Positions 1 through 8,703 are shown, numbered from the stretch's first letter. The stretch: DNA of 33,572 nt from Desulfitobacteriaceae bacterium (GCA_028704155.1 JAQVLN010000011.1:1-33572), one strand, 5' to 3'. Made by a program: numbers and translations. The notes: generated from the letters alone by a model not told the origin.

Positions 1-573
1 ATTGATGAAACCTGTAAAAATGCCGGGCAATTAAAGCTTGTCTGGACCAGATCCCGCAAAAATACTGTCAAGGTTATTGTCTTAATGGATGTAGGAGGTT
101 CGATGTATCCTTATGTTGACATCTGCAGTCAATTATTTACGGCAGTGCATAAGGCCTCCCATTTTCAGGATCTGAGGTTTTACTATTTTCACAACTGTAT
201 CTATGACCATTTGTATCTGGATGCCACTCATAATACCAGCAGGGCTGTTAAAACTGAAGATGTTATGGCTTTACTCAACCTGGATTATAAAGTAGTTATT
301 GTCGGAGATGCAGCGATGGCTCCCAGTGAGCTTCTGATGATTGATGGTAATATCTATTGGGATCTGCGAAACGACCTGCCGGGTATAATCTGGCTGGAAC
401 GCCTGGCCAGGAAGTTTCCATATAGCGTGTGGCTTAATCCAATCCCGGAGAGGATTTGGGACCGGGTTTACGGTTATGAGACTATCAAAATGGTAAAAGA
501 TATTTTTCCGATGTATGAATTAACTTTGACAGGTCTTGATAAGGCAATTAAGAAATTAATGGTGCGTAAGTAA
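1..573 (+). CDS. VWA-domain (CoxE-like) protein, 5' truncated by the window edge
   Basis: The reading frame is open from base 1, so only the C-terminal ~190 residues are present. A beta strand (VKVIVLMDVGGSMYP) carries a variant MIDAS metal-ion site, DVGGS instead of the usual DxSxS, at bases 70-105. This is the hallmark of the VWA domain of CoxE/YeaD-type proteins, which normally work with a MoxR-type AAA+ ATPase as chaperone pairs. The rest (VVIVGDAAMAPSELL, then IWLNPIPE-like and DRVYGYETIKMVKDIFPMY segments) reads as the end of a Rossmann-like VWA fold. A soluble cytoplasmic protein is likely. The expected ATPase partner would be upstream, outside the window. The stop is 25 bp before the next gene, so the two may be co-transcribed. 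The family call is good; the biological role is unknown. Confidence 0.75.
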   Translation: MDETCKNAGQLKLVWTRSRKNTVKVIVLMDVGGSMYPYVDICSQLFTAVHKASHFQDLRFYYFHNCIYDHLYLDATHNTSRAVKTEDVMALLNLDYKVVIVGDAAMAPSELLMIDGNIYWDLRNDLPGIIWLERLARKFPYSVWLNPIPERIWDRVYGYETIKMVKDIFPMYELTLTGLDKAIKKLMVRK

Positions 574-598
574 TAGAAACAATGAAGGATGATGAGTA

Positions 599-1807
599 TT
601 GAGGGATTGTCCGGAGCAGCGGGTCATTTCCGGAGTCAGAGTGGTTACCCCTGTGAAAGTTCTTTCCGGGGCATCAATAACTATCAATAAAAACTATTTT
701 GTTGAAATAGAAGGTTCTGAAGACCCGATTGCAGGGGAAAAAGAAGACTGGCTCATTCCAGGCTTGATAGATACTCATGTTCATGGGGCAGGCGGAGCCG
801 ATATTATGGACGCCAGGATGGATTCCTTGTTTCAAGTTGCTCAGACGCTTTTAAAATTGGGAACAACGGCTTTTTTAGCTGCAACTATGACTGTAGATGA
901 AAGACAATTAGCGAAGGGTCTGAAAACAGTTAATAGTTTTATCAGGCTTTTCCAGGATATCGATGATAAAGAGACAGCTGCTGCACAGCATAAACTTAAT
1001 GGTATTCGCTATACAGCCGAATGTCTTGGTATTCATCTGGAAGGGCCTTTTATTTCCGGGCGGTTCTCCGGGGCTCAAAAATCTGTATATATTCAGGAAC
1101 CTTCTGTAAGCCTATTGAATCAATTCCAAGCCTGGTCAGGTAATAATATTAGAATTTTAACTCTTGCTCCAGAGCTGGTGGGGTGTGAAAATGTTATAGT
1201 CGAGAGTATTCGCTTGGGAATTATTCCTTCGGCAGGCCATTCTGCCGCTAACTGGCTTGAGGCTCAACAGGCAAAAAGCTGGGGGATAAAGCATATAACT
1301 CATGGATTCAATGCTATGCGTGGTCTGCACCACCGTGAACCGGGACTAATCGGGATGGCTTTAGCAGACGAAGAGATTGCTGTAGAAATTATTGCAGATT
1401 TAGTACATATACACCAATGTATTTTAGATATACTCTACCGGTTAAAAGGAGCAGACAGGCTGATCCTGATTTCTGATGGTATGCGGGCGCTCGGAATGCC
1501 TGCTGGAGAATACGAATTAAGCGGACAATCTGTTAGAGTGAGCCAAGGTGAAGCCAGGCTTACTGATGGCAGTTTGGCCGGAAGTGTTGCTTCCCTGCTT
1601 GACGGAGTTAAAACGATGATTTTTAGGGTTGGGATCCCGATTCCTGACGCTGTCAGGATGGCATCTTTAATACCTGCCAGGCTGTTGGGGATTGAAAAAA
1701 GGACAGGTTCCCTGGAGAAAAGCAAAGAAGCTACTTTCTTAAGGCTGGATCCGGATTGGAACCTTAAGGAAGTTTGGGTATGCGGCAACAATATACCAAT
1801 AAAATAA
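599..1807 (+). CDS. nagA: N-acetylglucosamine-6-phosphate deacetylase-like amidohydrolase
   Basis: A 402-residue protein with the full NagA pattern: an HxH metal site (DTHVHGAGGADIMD, near residue 60), HLEGPFISG with the metal-binding Glu, SAGHSA, HGFNAMRGLHHREPG, the catalytic Asp in LISDGM, and DGSLAGS near the C-terminus. The family hydrolyses GlcNAc-6-P to GlcN-6-P and acetate in amino-sugar and cell-wall recycling. The retained HxH suggests a two-metal enzyme, unlike the E. coli protein. The start is TTG at 599, with AAGGATG about 10 nt upstream. No nagB or PTS gene is nearby; the neighbour is another amidohydrolase 27 bp downstream, so the physiological substrate is less certain than the fold. 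A related N-acyl amino-sugar deacetylase is the main alternative. Confidence 0.85.
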   Translation: MRDCPEQRVISGVRVVTPVKVLSGASITINKNYFVEIEGSEDPIAGEKEDWLIPGLIDTHVHGAGGADIMDARMDSLFQVAQTLLKLGTTAFLAATMTVDERQLAKGLKTVNSFIRLFQDIDDKETAAAQHKLNGIRYTAECLGIHLEGPFISGRFSGAQKSVYIQEPSVSLLNQFQAWSGNNIRILTLAPELVGCENVIVESIRLGIIPSAGHSAANWLEAQQAKSWGIKHITHGFNAMRGLHHREPGLIGMALADEEIAVEIIADLVHIHQCILDILYRLKGADRLILISDGMRALGMPAGEYELSGQSVRVSQGEARLTDGSLAGSVASLLDGVKTMIFRVGIPIPDAVRMASLIPARLLGIEKRTGSLEKSKEATFLRLDPDWNLKEVWVCGNNIPIK

Positions 1808-1834
1808 GATGCAGGGTATTAAGGGGGCCTTTGT

Positions 1835-3166
1835 TTGCGGATACTTTTTAAAAATGCAACTCTCGTAACGATGAATAAACAGCGTGAGATTATAAAGGGT
1901 GACCTGCTGGTAAATGATTCGGTAATTGAAGCAATTGGTCCGGAAATAGTGGTGCCTGCTGAAAGAGTTATCGATTTACACGATGATTTGTTAATTCCCG
2001 GTTTAATTCAGACCCATATTCACCTTTGTCAAACACTATTTCGCGGCTTGGCCGATGATCTGGAACTGCTGGACTGGCTGAAAATTAAAATCTGGCCCTT
2101 GGAAGGGGCCCATGATGCTGAATCTCTCTATGATTCTGCCCAACTGGGAATTGGGGAGCTTTTTTTGGGTGGGACAACTACAATCGTTGATATGGAAACA
2201 GTCCATCAAACAGAACATGCTTTTCAGGCTATTTTGGATAGTGGTTTGAGAGCATTGGCGGGTAAATGTATGATGGATAACCCGAATGCAGATATTCCAC
2301 CTGGCCTGCGGGAGTCAACTGTGGATTCGCTGCAGGAAAGTGTCAATCTTTACGAAAAATATCACGGCCAGGGAAATGGGCGGCTGGAAGTTGCGTTTAT
2401 GCCTCGCTTTGTGATTTCCTGTACTGATCAATTGTTAAAAGAGGTTTCCCGTCTGGCTAAGGAAAAGAATGTTTATATTCATACTCATGCCTCGGAAAAT
2501 TTTGGTGAGACCAAAAAAGTACAGGCCAGATATGGACTGCGCAATATAGCACTGCTTGATCAGGTAGGTTTAACAGGACCGAATATTATTTTGGCACATT
2601 GTGTATGGCTGGACCAGGAGGAAATGGAAATTTTGGTAAACAGTGGAACGAGGATTGTTCATTGTCCTTCCTCAAATCTTAAACTGGCTTCGGGAGTAGC
2701 ACCTGTTCCGGAACTCCTGAAACGAGGGGCAGAAGTGTCTTTGGGAGCGGATGGGGCTCCCTGCAATAATAATCTGGACTGTTTTGTTGAAATGCGTCAT
2801 GCGGCCTTGATTCAAAAACCGTTGCAGGGGCCAATGGTAATGTCGGCTCGACAGGTTTTTGAAATGGCCACTATTGCAGGGGCCAGGGCAATTGGTCATG
2901 AACATGATTTAGGAAGTTTAGAAGTAAGCAAAAAGGCAGATTTAGCAGTGATCAGCAGGGAAGGATTACATACTTGGCCAAACGGGCATACAGACGTTTA
3001 TACCCAGCTTGTTTATCAGGTTCAGGCTTCAGATGTGAGATTAACAATGGTAGACGGGCAGATTGTCATGCATAATCGGCAGCTGTTGACAATTGATGTA
3101 CCCAGGCTCAAACAAAGGTCTGCAGGCAGTCTGGACAGGGTATTAAAAAGGGTTGGCCTGATTTAG
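1835..3166 (+). CDS. Amidohydrolase, MTA/SAH/5'-deoxyadenosine deaminase type
   Basis: A 443-residue metal-dependent hydrolase of the TrzA/AtzA/MtaD group. Visible motifs are the HxH metal site in QTHIHLCQTLFRGLADD, TTIVDME, the HTHASEN metal/substrate motif, LAHCVWLD and the metal Asp in SLGADGAPCNNNLDCF. The last segment followed by EMRHAALIQK is typical of deaminases acting on 5'-deoxyadenosine, 5'-methylthioadenosine or S-adenosylhomocysteine. The likely role is adenosine-to-inosine type deamination of SAM by-products in the cytoplasm, a salvage step useful to an organism rich in radical-SAM chemistry (inference). The start is TTG at 1835, preceded by AAGGGGG at proper spacing. It lies 27 bp behind the NagA-like gene, consistent with one operon. 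Substrate assignment among the three deoxynucleosides, or guanine/s-triazine relatives, cannot be settled from sequence alone. Confidence 0.8.
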   Translation: MRILFKNATLVTMNKQREIIKGDLLVNDSVIEAIGPEIVVPAERVIDLHDDLLIPGLIQTHIHLCQTLFRGLADDLELLDWLKIKIWPLEGAHDAESLYDSAQLGIGELFLGGTTTIVDMETVHQTEHAFQAILDSGLRALAGKCMMDNPNADIPPGLRESTVDSLQESVNLYEKYHGQGNGRLEVAFMPRFVISCTDQLLKEVSRLAKEKNVYIHTHASENFGETKKVQARYGLRNIALLDQVGLTGPNIILAHCVWLDQEEMEILVNSGTRIVHCPSSNLKLASGVAPVPELLKRGAEVSLGADGAPCNNNLDCFVEMRHAALIQKPLQGPMVMSARQVFEMATIAGARAIGHEHDLGSLEVSKKADLAVISREGLHTWPNGHTDVYTQLVYQVQASDVRLTMVDGQIVMHNRQLLTIDVPRLKQRSAGSLDRVLKRVGLI

Positions 3167-3202
3167 CATTCACGATTAATTTCAGATAATGAAAAAACAA
3201 AT

Positions 3203-3235
3203 GTCAGATTGGGAAAATCTGGCTTTCGCTTTTTT
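3203..3235 (+). terminator. Weak terminator-like hairpin after the amidohydrolase pair
   Basis: CAGATT (3205-3210) pairs with AATCTG (3216-3221) around a 5-nt loop, and a T-rich tract follows only after GGCTTTCGC. The delayed T tract makes this a weak intrinsic terminator. It is the only candidate between the deaminase gene and the nfnAB promoter. Confidence 0.3.
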
Positions 3236-3386
3236 AAAGCCAAATACATTTGTATAAAGCTCTTGGGAATATTGCAGGTTTCATGAAAGTAGCTACTGCA
3301 ATGGTGGCACAAGGTATAATCTAAATTGAGCAAGCTTAATATACAGTCAACTCCTGTAACTTCCACTGTAGATACTGCTTTATCAA

Positions 3387-3395
3387 TGATATAAT
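3387..3395 (+). promoter_or_regulatory. Extended -10 promoter for nfnAB
   Basis: TGATATAAT is a TGn extension plus a perfect TATAAT hexamer at 3390-3395, with only a poor -35 (TGTAGA at 3367-3372, 17-bp spacer). Transcription would begin near 3402 and leave a leader of about 40 nt before the TTG start of nfnA at 3441, which has its own strong SD site. Confidence 0.55.
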
Positions 3396-3440
3396 AATAG
3401 ATTGGAAAAGACAGCTTGGATCTTACAAGGAGGAGTAAAA

Positions 3441-4283
3441 TTGTATAAAGTAGCCAATAGAAGGCAACTGGCTCCATCCATTGTTCTGTTTGAGGTGGAA
3501 GCTCCGGAAGTAGCCCAAAAGGTTGAACCGGGTCAGTTTGTCATCGTGCGCACAGATGAAAAAGGTGAAAGAATCCCGCTGACGGTAATGGACTTTGACC
3601 GTACCAAGGGAACCATAACAATCGTTGTTCAGGATGTTGGATATTCTTCAGCTATTATCAATCAAATGACAGAAAGAAGTGCTTTTCTGGATTTTATCGG
3701 ACCATTGGGTGTTCCTACAGAGATCGAAAACTATGGAACCGTGGTCTGCATAGGCGGTGGTTTAGGGATTGCCCCTATTTATCCGATTGCCAGGGCCCTG
3801 AAGGAAGTCGGCAATCAGGTCGTTGCTGTCCTCGGTTCGCGTAGTGCAGACCTGCTGATTCTGGAAGAGGAAATGCGGGCAGTCAGTCATGAAGTGGTTA
3901 TTGCCACAAATGACGGCAGTGCCGGTGTCCAGGGTTTTGTTACCGACGGCCTGGCGTATATCTTAAATCAGGGGAAAACAATTAATGCTGTTTGGGCTAT
4001 CGGGCCGGTGGTTATGATGAAAGCCGTTGCGGAATTTACCAAGCCTTTAGGAATTAAAACTATCGTTAGCATGAATCCTGTTATGGTAGATGGAACCGGA
4101 ATGTGCGGTGCTTGCAGGGTGAGTATTGGTTCAGAAACAAAATTTGCCTGTGTGGACGGACCGGAATTTGATGGACACCTTGTGGATTTTGATTTGGCTA
4201 TGCAGCGTTTGAGTTACTTTAAAGATGAAGAGAACAGGGCGCGGGCCCGTTTGCAATGTAATCATGAAGGGGGGCATCATTAA
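3441..4283 (+). CDS. nfnA: NfnA: NADH-binding subunit of ferredoxin:NADP+ oxidoreductase
   Basis: A 280-residue flavoprotein of the ferredoxin-NADP reductase/PyrK/SudB family. It has an N-terminal FAD-binding barrel (RIPLTVMDFD, and GPLG after an FAD contact region), a nucleotide-binding GGGLGIAPIYPIARAL segment, and a C-terminal [2Fe-2S] motif (GTGMCGACRV, then a third Cys 11 residues later). With NfnB it forms the cytoplasmic electron-bifurcating complex that couples NADH and reduced ferredoxin to NADP+ reduction. A longer in-frame start at 3402 exists, but TTG 3441 lies 7 nt behind AAGGAGGAG and matches the usual family N-terminus, so I chose it. The stop codon overlaps the nfnB start by one base (TAATG), indicating translational coupling. 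A sulfide dehydrogenase role (SudB) is an older name for the same fold. Confidence 0.9.
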   Translation: MYKVANRRQLAPSIVLFEVEAPEVAQKVEPGQFVIVRTDEKGERIPLTVMDFDRTKGTITIVVQDVGYSSAIINQMTERSAFLDFIGPLGVPTEIENYGTVVCIGGGLGIAPIYPIARALKEVGNQVVAVLGSRSADLLILEEEMRAVSHEVVIATNDGSAGVQGFVTDGLAYILNQGKTINAVWAIGPVVMMKAVAEFTKPLGIKTIVSMNPVMVDGTGMCGACRVSIGSETKFACVDGPEFDGHLVDFDLAMQRLSYFKDEENRARARLQCNHEGGHH

Positions 4284-5671
4284 TGAAAGAAAAAGCAACC
4301 CGCCATGAGATGCCTTGTCAGGATCCGGTTATCCGGGCACATAATTTTGATGAAGTTGCCCTTGGTTATAGCAAGGAAACTGCGGTCGCCGAAGCTAAAC
4401 GCTGCCTGCAGTGCAAAAAACCGCTTTGTGTCGGCAGTTGTCCTGTGGAAGTGCTGATACCTCAATTTATTAAAAAAATAACCGAAGAGGATTTTGCCGG
4501 TGCCGGAGAAGTTCTCAAAGAAAAAAATTCCCTGCCCGCAGTTTGCGGAAGAGTTTGCCCCCAAGAATCACAATGTGAAAGTAAATGTGTTTTGGGAATC
4601 AAAGATGAACCTGTAGCTATCGGACGACTGGAACGCTTTGCGGCAGACTATCAGCCGGCTATGGGAAAAAGTAAGGTTTCAGTTCCTGCTCCGACAGGAA
4701 AACGGGTTGCCATAATTGGGGCGGGGCCTGCGGGATTGACCTGCGCCGGTGATTCAGCCAAAAAGGGGCATGCCGTGACGGTTTTTGAAGCCTTGCATGT
4801 GGCAGGCGGTGTGTTAATGTATGGCATTCCGCAATTCCGTTTGCCTAAGGAAGTCGTACAAAGCGAAATAGATAATTTAAAAGCAATGGGAGTGGAAATT
4901 AAAGTAAATACCGTTGTGGGTAAAATTACTTCTGTTGATGAACTGATGGCCGAAGGCTATGATGCCGTCTTTCTGGGCACAGGTGCAGGACTGCCTAATT
5001 TTATGGGAATTCCCGGCGAGAACCTAAACGGGGTCTATTCTGCCAATGAATTTTTAACCCGGGCTAATTTAATGAAAGCCTATCGTTTCCCGGAGTATGC
5101 AACGCCGATAAAAGTCGGAAAACGGGTTGCTGTATTGGGTGCCGGCAATGTTGCTATGGATGGTGCCCGGACCTCCCTGCGGCTGGGGGCGAAAGAAGTT
5201 TACATCGTTTATCGCCGGTCCAGGACCGAAATGCCTGCTCGTGTTGAAGAAGTGGAACATGCTGAAGAGGAAGGCGTAAAGCTCTATTTATTAACTAATC
5301 CGATTAAGCTTAATGGTGATGATCGTGGCTGGGTCAAAAGTATGACCTGCCTGCGCCATGAACTGGGAGAACCGGATGAATCCGGACGTCGCTCACCTGT
5401 ACCGATTCCCGGTTCGGAATTTGATCTGGATGTCGACACAGTTATCGTAGCAATCGGGCAAGGGCCGAATCCCTTGCTTACAAAATCAACCCCTGGACTG
5501 GAACTTAATAAAAGAGGTAATATTGTTGTTGATCCTGAGACGATGGAAACGTCAAAACCAGGAGTTTTTGCCGGTGGAGACATTGTCACCGGAGCTGCCA
5601 CAGTAATTTTGGCTATGGGTGCCGGCAAAAAAGCCGCGGCCGCAATTGATAAATATTTAAAAAATATGTAA
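4283..5671 (+). CDS. nfnB: NfnB: NADPH/ferredoxin-binding subunit (glutamate synthase small-chain family)
   Basis: A 462-residue iron-sulfur flavoprotein. The N-terminal region carries two [4Fe-4S] cysteine sets (RCLQCKKPLCVGSCP and CGRVCPQESQCESKC). An FAD-binding GAGPAGLTCAG motif follows, with a second Rossmann site, VLGAGNVAMDGA, for NADPH, and a closing ATVILAMGAGKKAA helix near the FAD. This arrangement is that of GltD/SudA/NfnB. Paired with the overlapping nfnA, it is best read as the bifurcating NfnAB transhydrogenase rather than glutamate synthase, because no large GltB-type subunit is present. Length is normal. It appears to be the last gene of its operon; about 200 nt of AT-rich sequence without a recognisable gene separates it from the riboswitch. 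Confidence 0.92.
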   Translation: MKEKATRHEMPCQDPVIRAHNFDEVALGYSKETAVAEAKRCLQCKKPLCVGSCPVEVLIPQFIKKITEEDFAGAGEVLKEKNSLPAVCGRVCPQESQCESKCVLGIKDEPVAIGRLERFAADYQPAMGKSKVSVPAPTGKRVAIIGAGPAGLTCAGDSAKKGHAVTVFEALHVAGGVLMYGIPQFRLPKEVVQSEIDNLKAMGVEIKVNTVVGKITSVDELMAEGYDAVFLGTGAGLPNFMGIPGENLNGVYSANEFLTRANLMKAYRFPEYATPIKVGKRVAVLGAGNVAMDGARTSLRLGAKEVYIVYRRSRTEMPARVEEVEHAEEEGVKLYLLTNPIKLNGDDRGWVKSMTCLRHELGEPDESGRRSPVPIPGSEFDLDVDTVIVAIGQGPNPLLTKSTPGLELNKRGNIVVDPETMETSKPGVFAGGDIVTGAATVILAMGAGKKAAAAIDKYLKNM

Positions 5672-5867
5672 TTTTCCTTATTAAACCACGGATATTTTTA
5701 GTCATTATTATCTATATTAGATTTGTGGATGGGATCTGCGTTAAAATATGTTTTAAAGCATAATTAATGACATTACCATATATTGCTAAGGAAATCTACC
5801 GAAAATTATATGTCCTTTAAAAGGATTTATATTTTAAACGGCGAATAATTAGACAATAAATAAGAGT

Positions 5868-6006
5868 AATAGCAAAAAAGCTGAGTCCAGTCATAGGTCC
5901 TGGAACGGGGGATATCCTAATGGGGTGAATCACGTTTACGGAAACGTGTAGGGTAATCACCTTTTGCCCGAATCCGTCAACTAACCTCGTAAGCTTGGAA
6001 AGGTGG
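5868..6006 (+). promoter_or_regulatory. Cyclic di-AMP riboswitch (ydaO-yuaA type)
   Basis: The leader has the conserved blocks of the ydaO class: TGGGGTGAATCACG, a short hairpin, AGGGTAATCACC, and the diagnostic CCGAATCCGTCAACTAACC followed by CTCGTAAGC. The motif is classically found ahead of cell-wall hydrolase genes, and an NlpC/P60 gene follows here. Bases 5958-5964 (CACCTTT) are complementary to the SD site at 5999-6005 (AAAGGTG), and no U-tract terminator separates aptamer and start codon, so control at translation initiation is plausible. The preceding 5672-5867 holds AT-rich sequence with no promoter I can assign with confidence. Confidence 0.92.
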
Positions 6007-6019
6007 AAAAAATTCATTT

Positions 6020-6712
6020 ATGTTTCAACACATACGAAGTAAAGGTATGTGGTTAGGTTTTGTGACTGTTTCGGGATTATTTCTATTTGGTATTATTCCG
6101 TGGGCAAACACACATTCAAACACCACAAATGATCAAATTTTATTCAAAGAGTTATCTGTAAAAGCCAATCAAATTCCAAGTGAACCTTATGCCCAAGTTA
6201 TCCAGGAACAATTCAAATTGACAACAGAAGTCGTGCTGCCGGTCGTAACAGCTGTCCATGATAACCAAAAGACAGTTAAAACTGCTACAACCCCAAAAAT
6301 TCCGGTTCAGACAGCTTTAACTTCAAATTCCAAGGTATCACGCGGCGGCAGTGATAAATCTTCACTGATCAATAATGCCTTAAGCCTGAGGGGGATTCCC
6401 TATGTTTGGGGAGGTACTACCCGCAAGGGTTTTGATTGCTCAGGATTTACACAGTATGTTTTTGGCGGTTCCAAAATATCTTTGCCGAGAACCGCTGCTG
6501 AACAATATAAAGTTGGAACACCTGTCAGCAGGAACCAATTACAACAAGGAGACTTGGTATTCTTTACCACATATGCTCCCGGGGCTTCCCATGTAGGTAT
6601 TTATACTAGCGGTGGAAATTTCATACATGCATCTACTAAAGGAGTAAAAATCTCCAGTTTAAATGAAAGTTATTATGCTACTCATTATATAGGTGCCCGC
6701 CGGGTGAAATAA
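6020..6712 (+). CDS. Secreted NlpC/P60 peptidoglycan endopeptidase
   Basis: A 230-residue protein with an N-terminal hydrophobic segment (about residues 10-28, signal peptide or anchor), a Thr/Lys-rich linker to about residue 110, and a C-terminal NlpC/P60 domain. The catalytic Cys140 lies in GFDCSGFTQYVF, His191 in ASHVGIY and His203 in FIHAS. The family cleaves D-Glu-meso-DAP-type bonds in stem peptides outside the membrane. There are no LysM or SH3 repeats, so wall targeting is not evident. The start is ATG 6020; its SD (AAAGGTGG, 5999-6006) is about 13 nt away, which is long. Control by the c-di-AMP riboswitch upstream fits the known coupling of c-di-AMP to wall and osmotic homeostasis. 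Confidence 0.9.
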   Translation: MFQHIRSKGMWLGFVTVSGLFLFGIIPWANTHSNTTNDQILFKELSVKANQIPSEPYAQVIQEQFKLTTEVVLPVVTAVHDNQKTVKTATTPKIPVQTALTSNSKVSRGGSDKSSLINNALSLRGIPYVWGGTTRKGFDCSGFTQYVFGGSKISLPRTAAEQYKVGTPVSRNQLQQGDLVFFTTYAPGASHVGIYTSGGNFIHASTKGVKISSLNESYYATHYIGARRVK

Positions 6713-6731
6713 GGAAAGTCTGCCATATGAC

Positions 6732-6775
6732 AAAAAGCATAAGCAACAGTTTATACTGTTACTTATGCTTTTTTG
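6732..6775. terminator. Bidirectional terminator between the NlpC/P60 gene and uvrC
   Basis: AAAAAGCATAAG (6732-6743) pairs with CTTATGCTTTTTT (6762-6774), with an additional inner AACAGT/ACTGTT stem and a 4-nt loop. T tracts on the right and A tracts on the left allow termination from both sides. The uvrC stop codon (6763-6765) lies inside the right arm. Confidence 0.85.
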
Positions 6776-8532
6776 TCTTTCTTTGCTTTAAAATGATTAT
6801 ATACTGCCAAAGCAGCATTTAATGGAAGACCTGCATTTTGCAGTTCTTCCAAATCGGCAGAAATAATATTTTCCAGGGATCGGAAATGGAGAAAGAGCTG
6901 CTGGCGTCTTTTGGGGCCTATTCCGGCTATGTGGTCAAGGGCAGAAAAAGTCATACTTTTGGCTCGTTGCTGTCGATGGAAGGTTATGGAGAAACGGTGG
7001 ACCTCATCCTGGATGCGTTCCAGGAAATGAAAGGTTGGTGATTTAGGATTAATCATTATTGAATTACCTGATTCATTGAACAATTGGGCTGTACGATGAC
7101 GATTATCCTTAGCAATTCCTGCAACCGGGATATATAAGCCCAGATTTTGCAAAGCCTCTTTTGCTGCTGATATTTGTCCTTTTCCGCCATCAACCAAAAT
7201 TAGATGGGGCAGAGGGAACTGTTCTCTTAGCAGACGTTTGTATCTGCGTTTAATAACCTGATTAATTGCTGCGGTATCATTTGAGTTTTCAATAATATTT
7301 ATCTTATATTTACGGTAAGCAGATCGCTGGGGTTTGCCGGCAACAAATTGTACCATCCCGGCAACTATATGTGTACCTGCAGTGTTGGAAATGTCAAAAG
7401 CCTCAATTACATCACATTGGGGTATTTTAAGATTATCCTGCAAACCTTGAAGTGCTTGTTCAATTTTGTCTTGCTGGTAACTTTCTAAAGCGACTTGTTC
7501 ATCAAGTGATGTCTGAGCATTGGACATGCACATTTGAACAAGTTCAAGTTTTCTTCCTCGTTGAGGAATAATAATTGGAAATAAATTGCCTAAGATAGTG
7601 TTTTCAAGGGCAGGTAGTAAAATTTCTTCGGGCCATATTGGATTTGCCGAATAATATTGAGCAACAAAAGAAACGAAAGCTTCTTCTTGTTCTTCATAGT
7701 AAGGAAAAGTGAAGTTGTTCCTGGCCAATAACTTACCTTGTCTAATATGAAAAACCTGAATACACATTTGGTCAGAGGTAAAAGCATATCCCAGTACATC
7801 ACGGTCCTTAAAATCTGTTAACGAAATATTTTGTCTTTCTCCCAAACACCTAAGGTCATGAATAAGGTCCCGATATTCCCGGGCTCTTTCAAACTGCAAG
7901 GCTTGAGAAGCTTCTTTCATTTTTTTATCTAATAATTTAATGATTCCTATTTGATTACCGCGTAAGAAACTAATTGCTCTTTTGTGAATTTTTTTATATA
8001 TTTCTTCAGGAATATCTTTAAAGCAGGGTCCCAGACATTGTCCTAAATGATAATAGAGACAAGGTCGGGAGGGTAAATGCCGGCATTTCCGAAATGGGAA
8101 AATTCTATTCAAAAGTGTCGCGGCCTCTTTGGCTGATGCAGCATTAGGGTAAGGACCAAAGTACTTACCGTTTTTTTTATTAATTTGACGGGTTACTAAA
8201 ATACGGGGATGGTTTTCATTAGTAATTGTTAAATAGGGGTAAGACTTGTCATCACGTAAGAGGATATTAAATCTTGGTTTATGTCTTTTGATTAAATTGC
8301 ATTCCAGCACAAGGGCTTCAACTTCTGATTTGGTTACGATTGTTTCAAAATCATTTATTAAACTGACTAACTTTTGAGTTTTAATATCGTGCGAACCGCT
8401 AAAATATGAGCGCACCCTGTTTTTTAAGATTCTTGCTTTACCCACATAAATAATATGACCGGAAGTATTTTTCATTAGATATACACCCGGTTTTTCTGGC
8501 AACAAATTTAGTTTTTGGCGCAGCATCTCCAT
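6763..8532 (-). CDS. uvrC: UvrABC excinuclease subunit C
   Basis: A 589-residue protein with the complete UvrC architecture: N-terminal GIY-YIG nuclease (PGVYLMKNTSGHIIYVGKA), a Cys cluster (CRHLPSRPCLYYHLGQCLGPC), a UVR/UvrB-binding motif around residues 200-235, the RNase H-like C-terminal nuclease (EAFDISNTAGTHIVAGMV and LILVDGGKGQ) and a C-terminal helix-hairpin-helix (LDHIAGIGPKRRQQLF). It makes the dual incision in nucleotide excision repair. ATG 8532 is chosen because AGGTGG sits 6 nt upstream. The gene is alone here rather than next to uvrB or uvrA. I found no convincing LexA/DinR box in the 8533-8697 spacer. Confidence 0.97.
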   Translation of the reverse strand: MEMLRQKLNLLPEKPGVYLMKNTSGHIIYVGKARILKNRVRSYFSGSHDIKTQKLVSLINDFETIVTKSEVEALVLECNLIKRHKPRFNILLRDDKSYPYLTITNENHPRILVTRQINKKNGKYFGPYPNAASAKEAATLLNRIFPFRKCRHLPSRPCLYYHLGQCLGPCFKDIPEEIYKKIHKRAISFLRGNQIGIIKLLDKKMKEASQALQFERAREYRDLIHDLRCLGERQNISLTDFKDRDVLGYAFTSDQMCIQVFHIRQGKLLARNNFTFPYYEEQEEAFVSFVAQYYSANPIWPEEILLPALENTILGNLFPIIIPQRGRKLELVQMCMSNAQTSLDEQVALESYQQDKIEQALQGLQDNLKIPQCDVIEAFDISNTAGTHIVAGMVQFVAGKPQRSAYRKYKINIIENSNDTAAINQVIKRRYKRLLREQFPLPHLILVDGGKGQISAAKEALQNLGLYIPVAGIAKDNRHRTAQLFNESGNSIMINPKSPTFHFLERIQDEVHRFSITFHRQQRAKSMTFSALDHIAGIGPKRRQQLFLHFRSLENIISADLEELQNAGLPLNAALAVYNHFKAKKDKKA

Positions 8533-8703
8533 ATTTCCACCTCGTTATTAATTTTACAGTGTATAACTTGGGGTAGTCAAATTGTTCTTTAGATGCTGAA
8601 CTTACCAATACTTTCTAAATTAGAACATATCTTGGATTGATTTATCGTATATTTGCTTTAGAATGCTTTTCTTGTCAATCTCCCGAGATAGGAGGGCATG
8701 TTT

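Noticed and set aside
3402-3440. Longer N-terminus of nfnA
   Set aside because: The extra 13 codons cover the SD of TTG 3441 and are not part of the family N-terminus.
5672-5867. Promoter of the riboswitch-NlpC/P60 unit
   Set aside because: Several AT-rich hexamers are possible, but no pair has acceptable -35/-10 spacing.
8533-8697. GAACATATCTTG upstream of uvrC as a LexA/DinR box
   Set aside because: Only one half-site fits; the second half (GTTC) is not present, so SOS control cannot be claimed.
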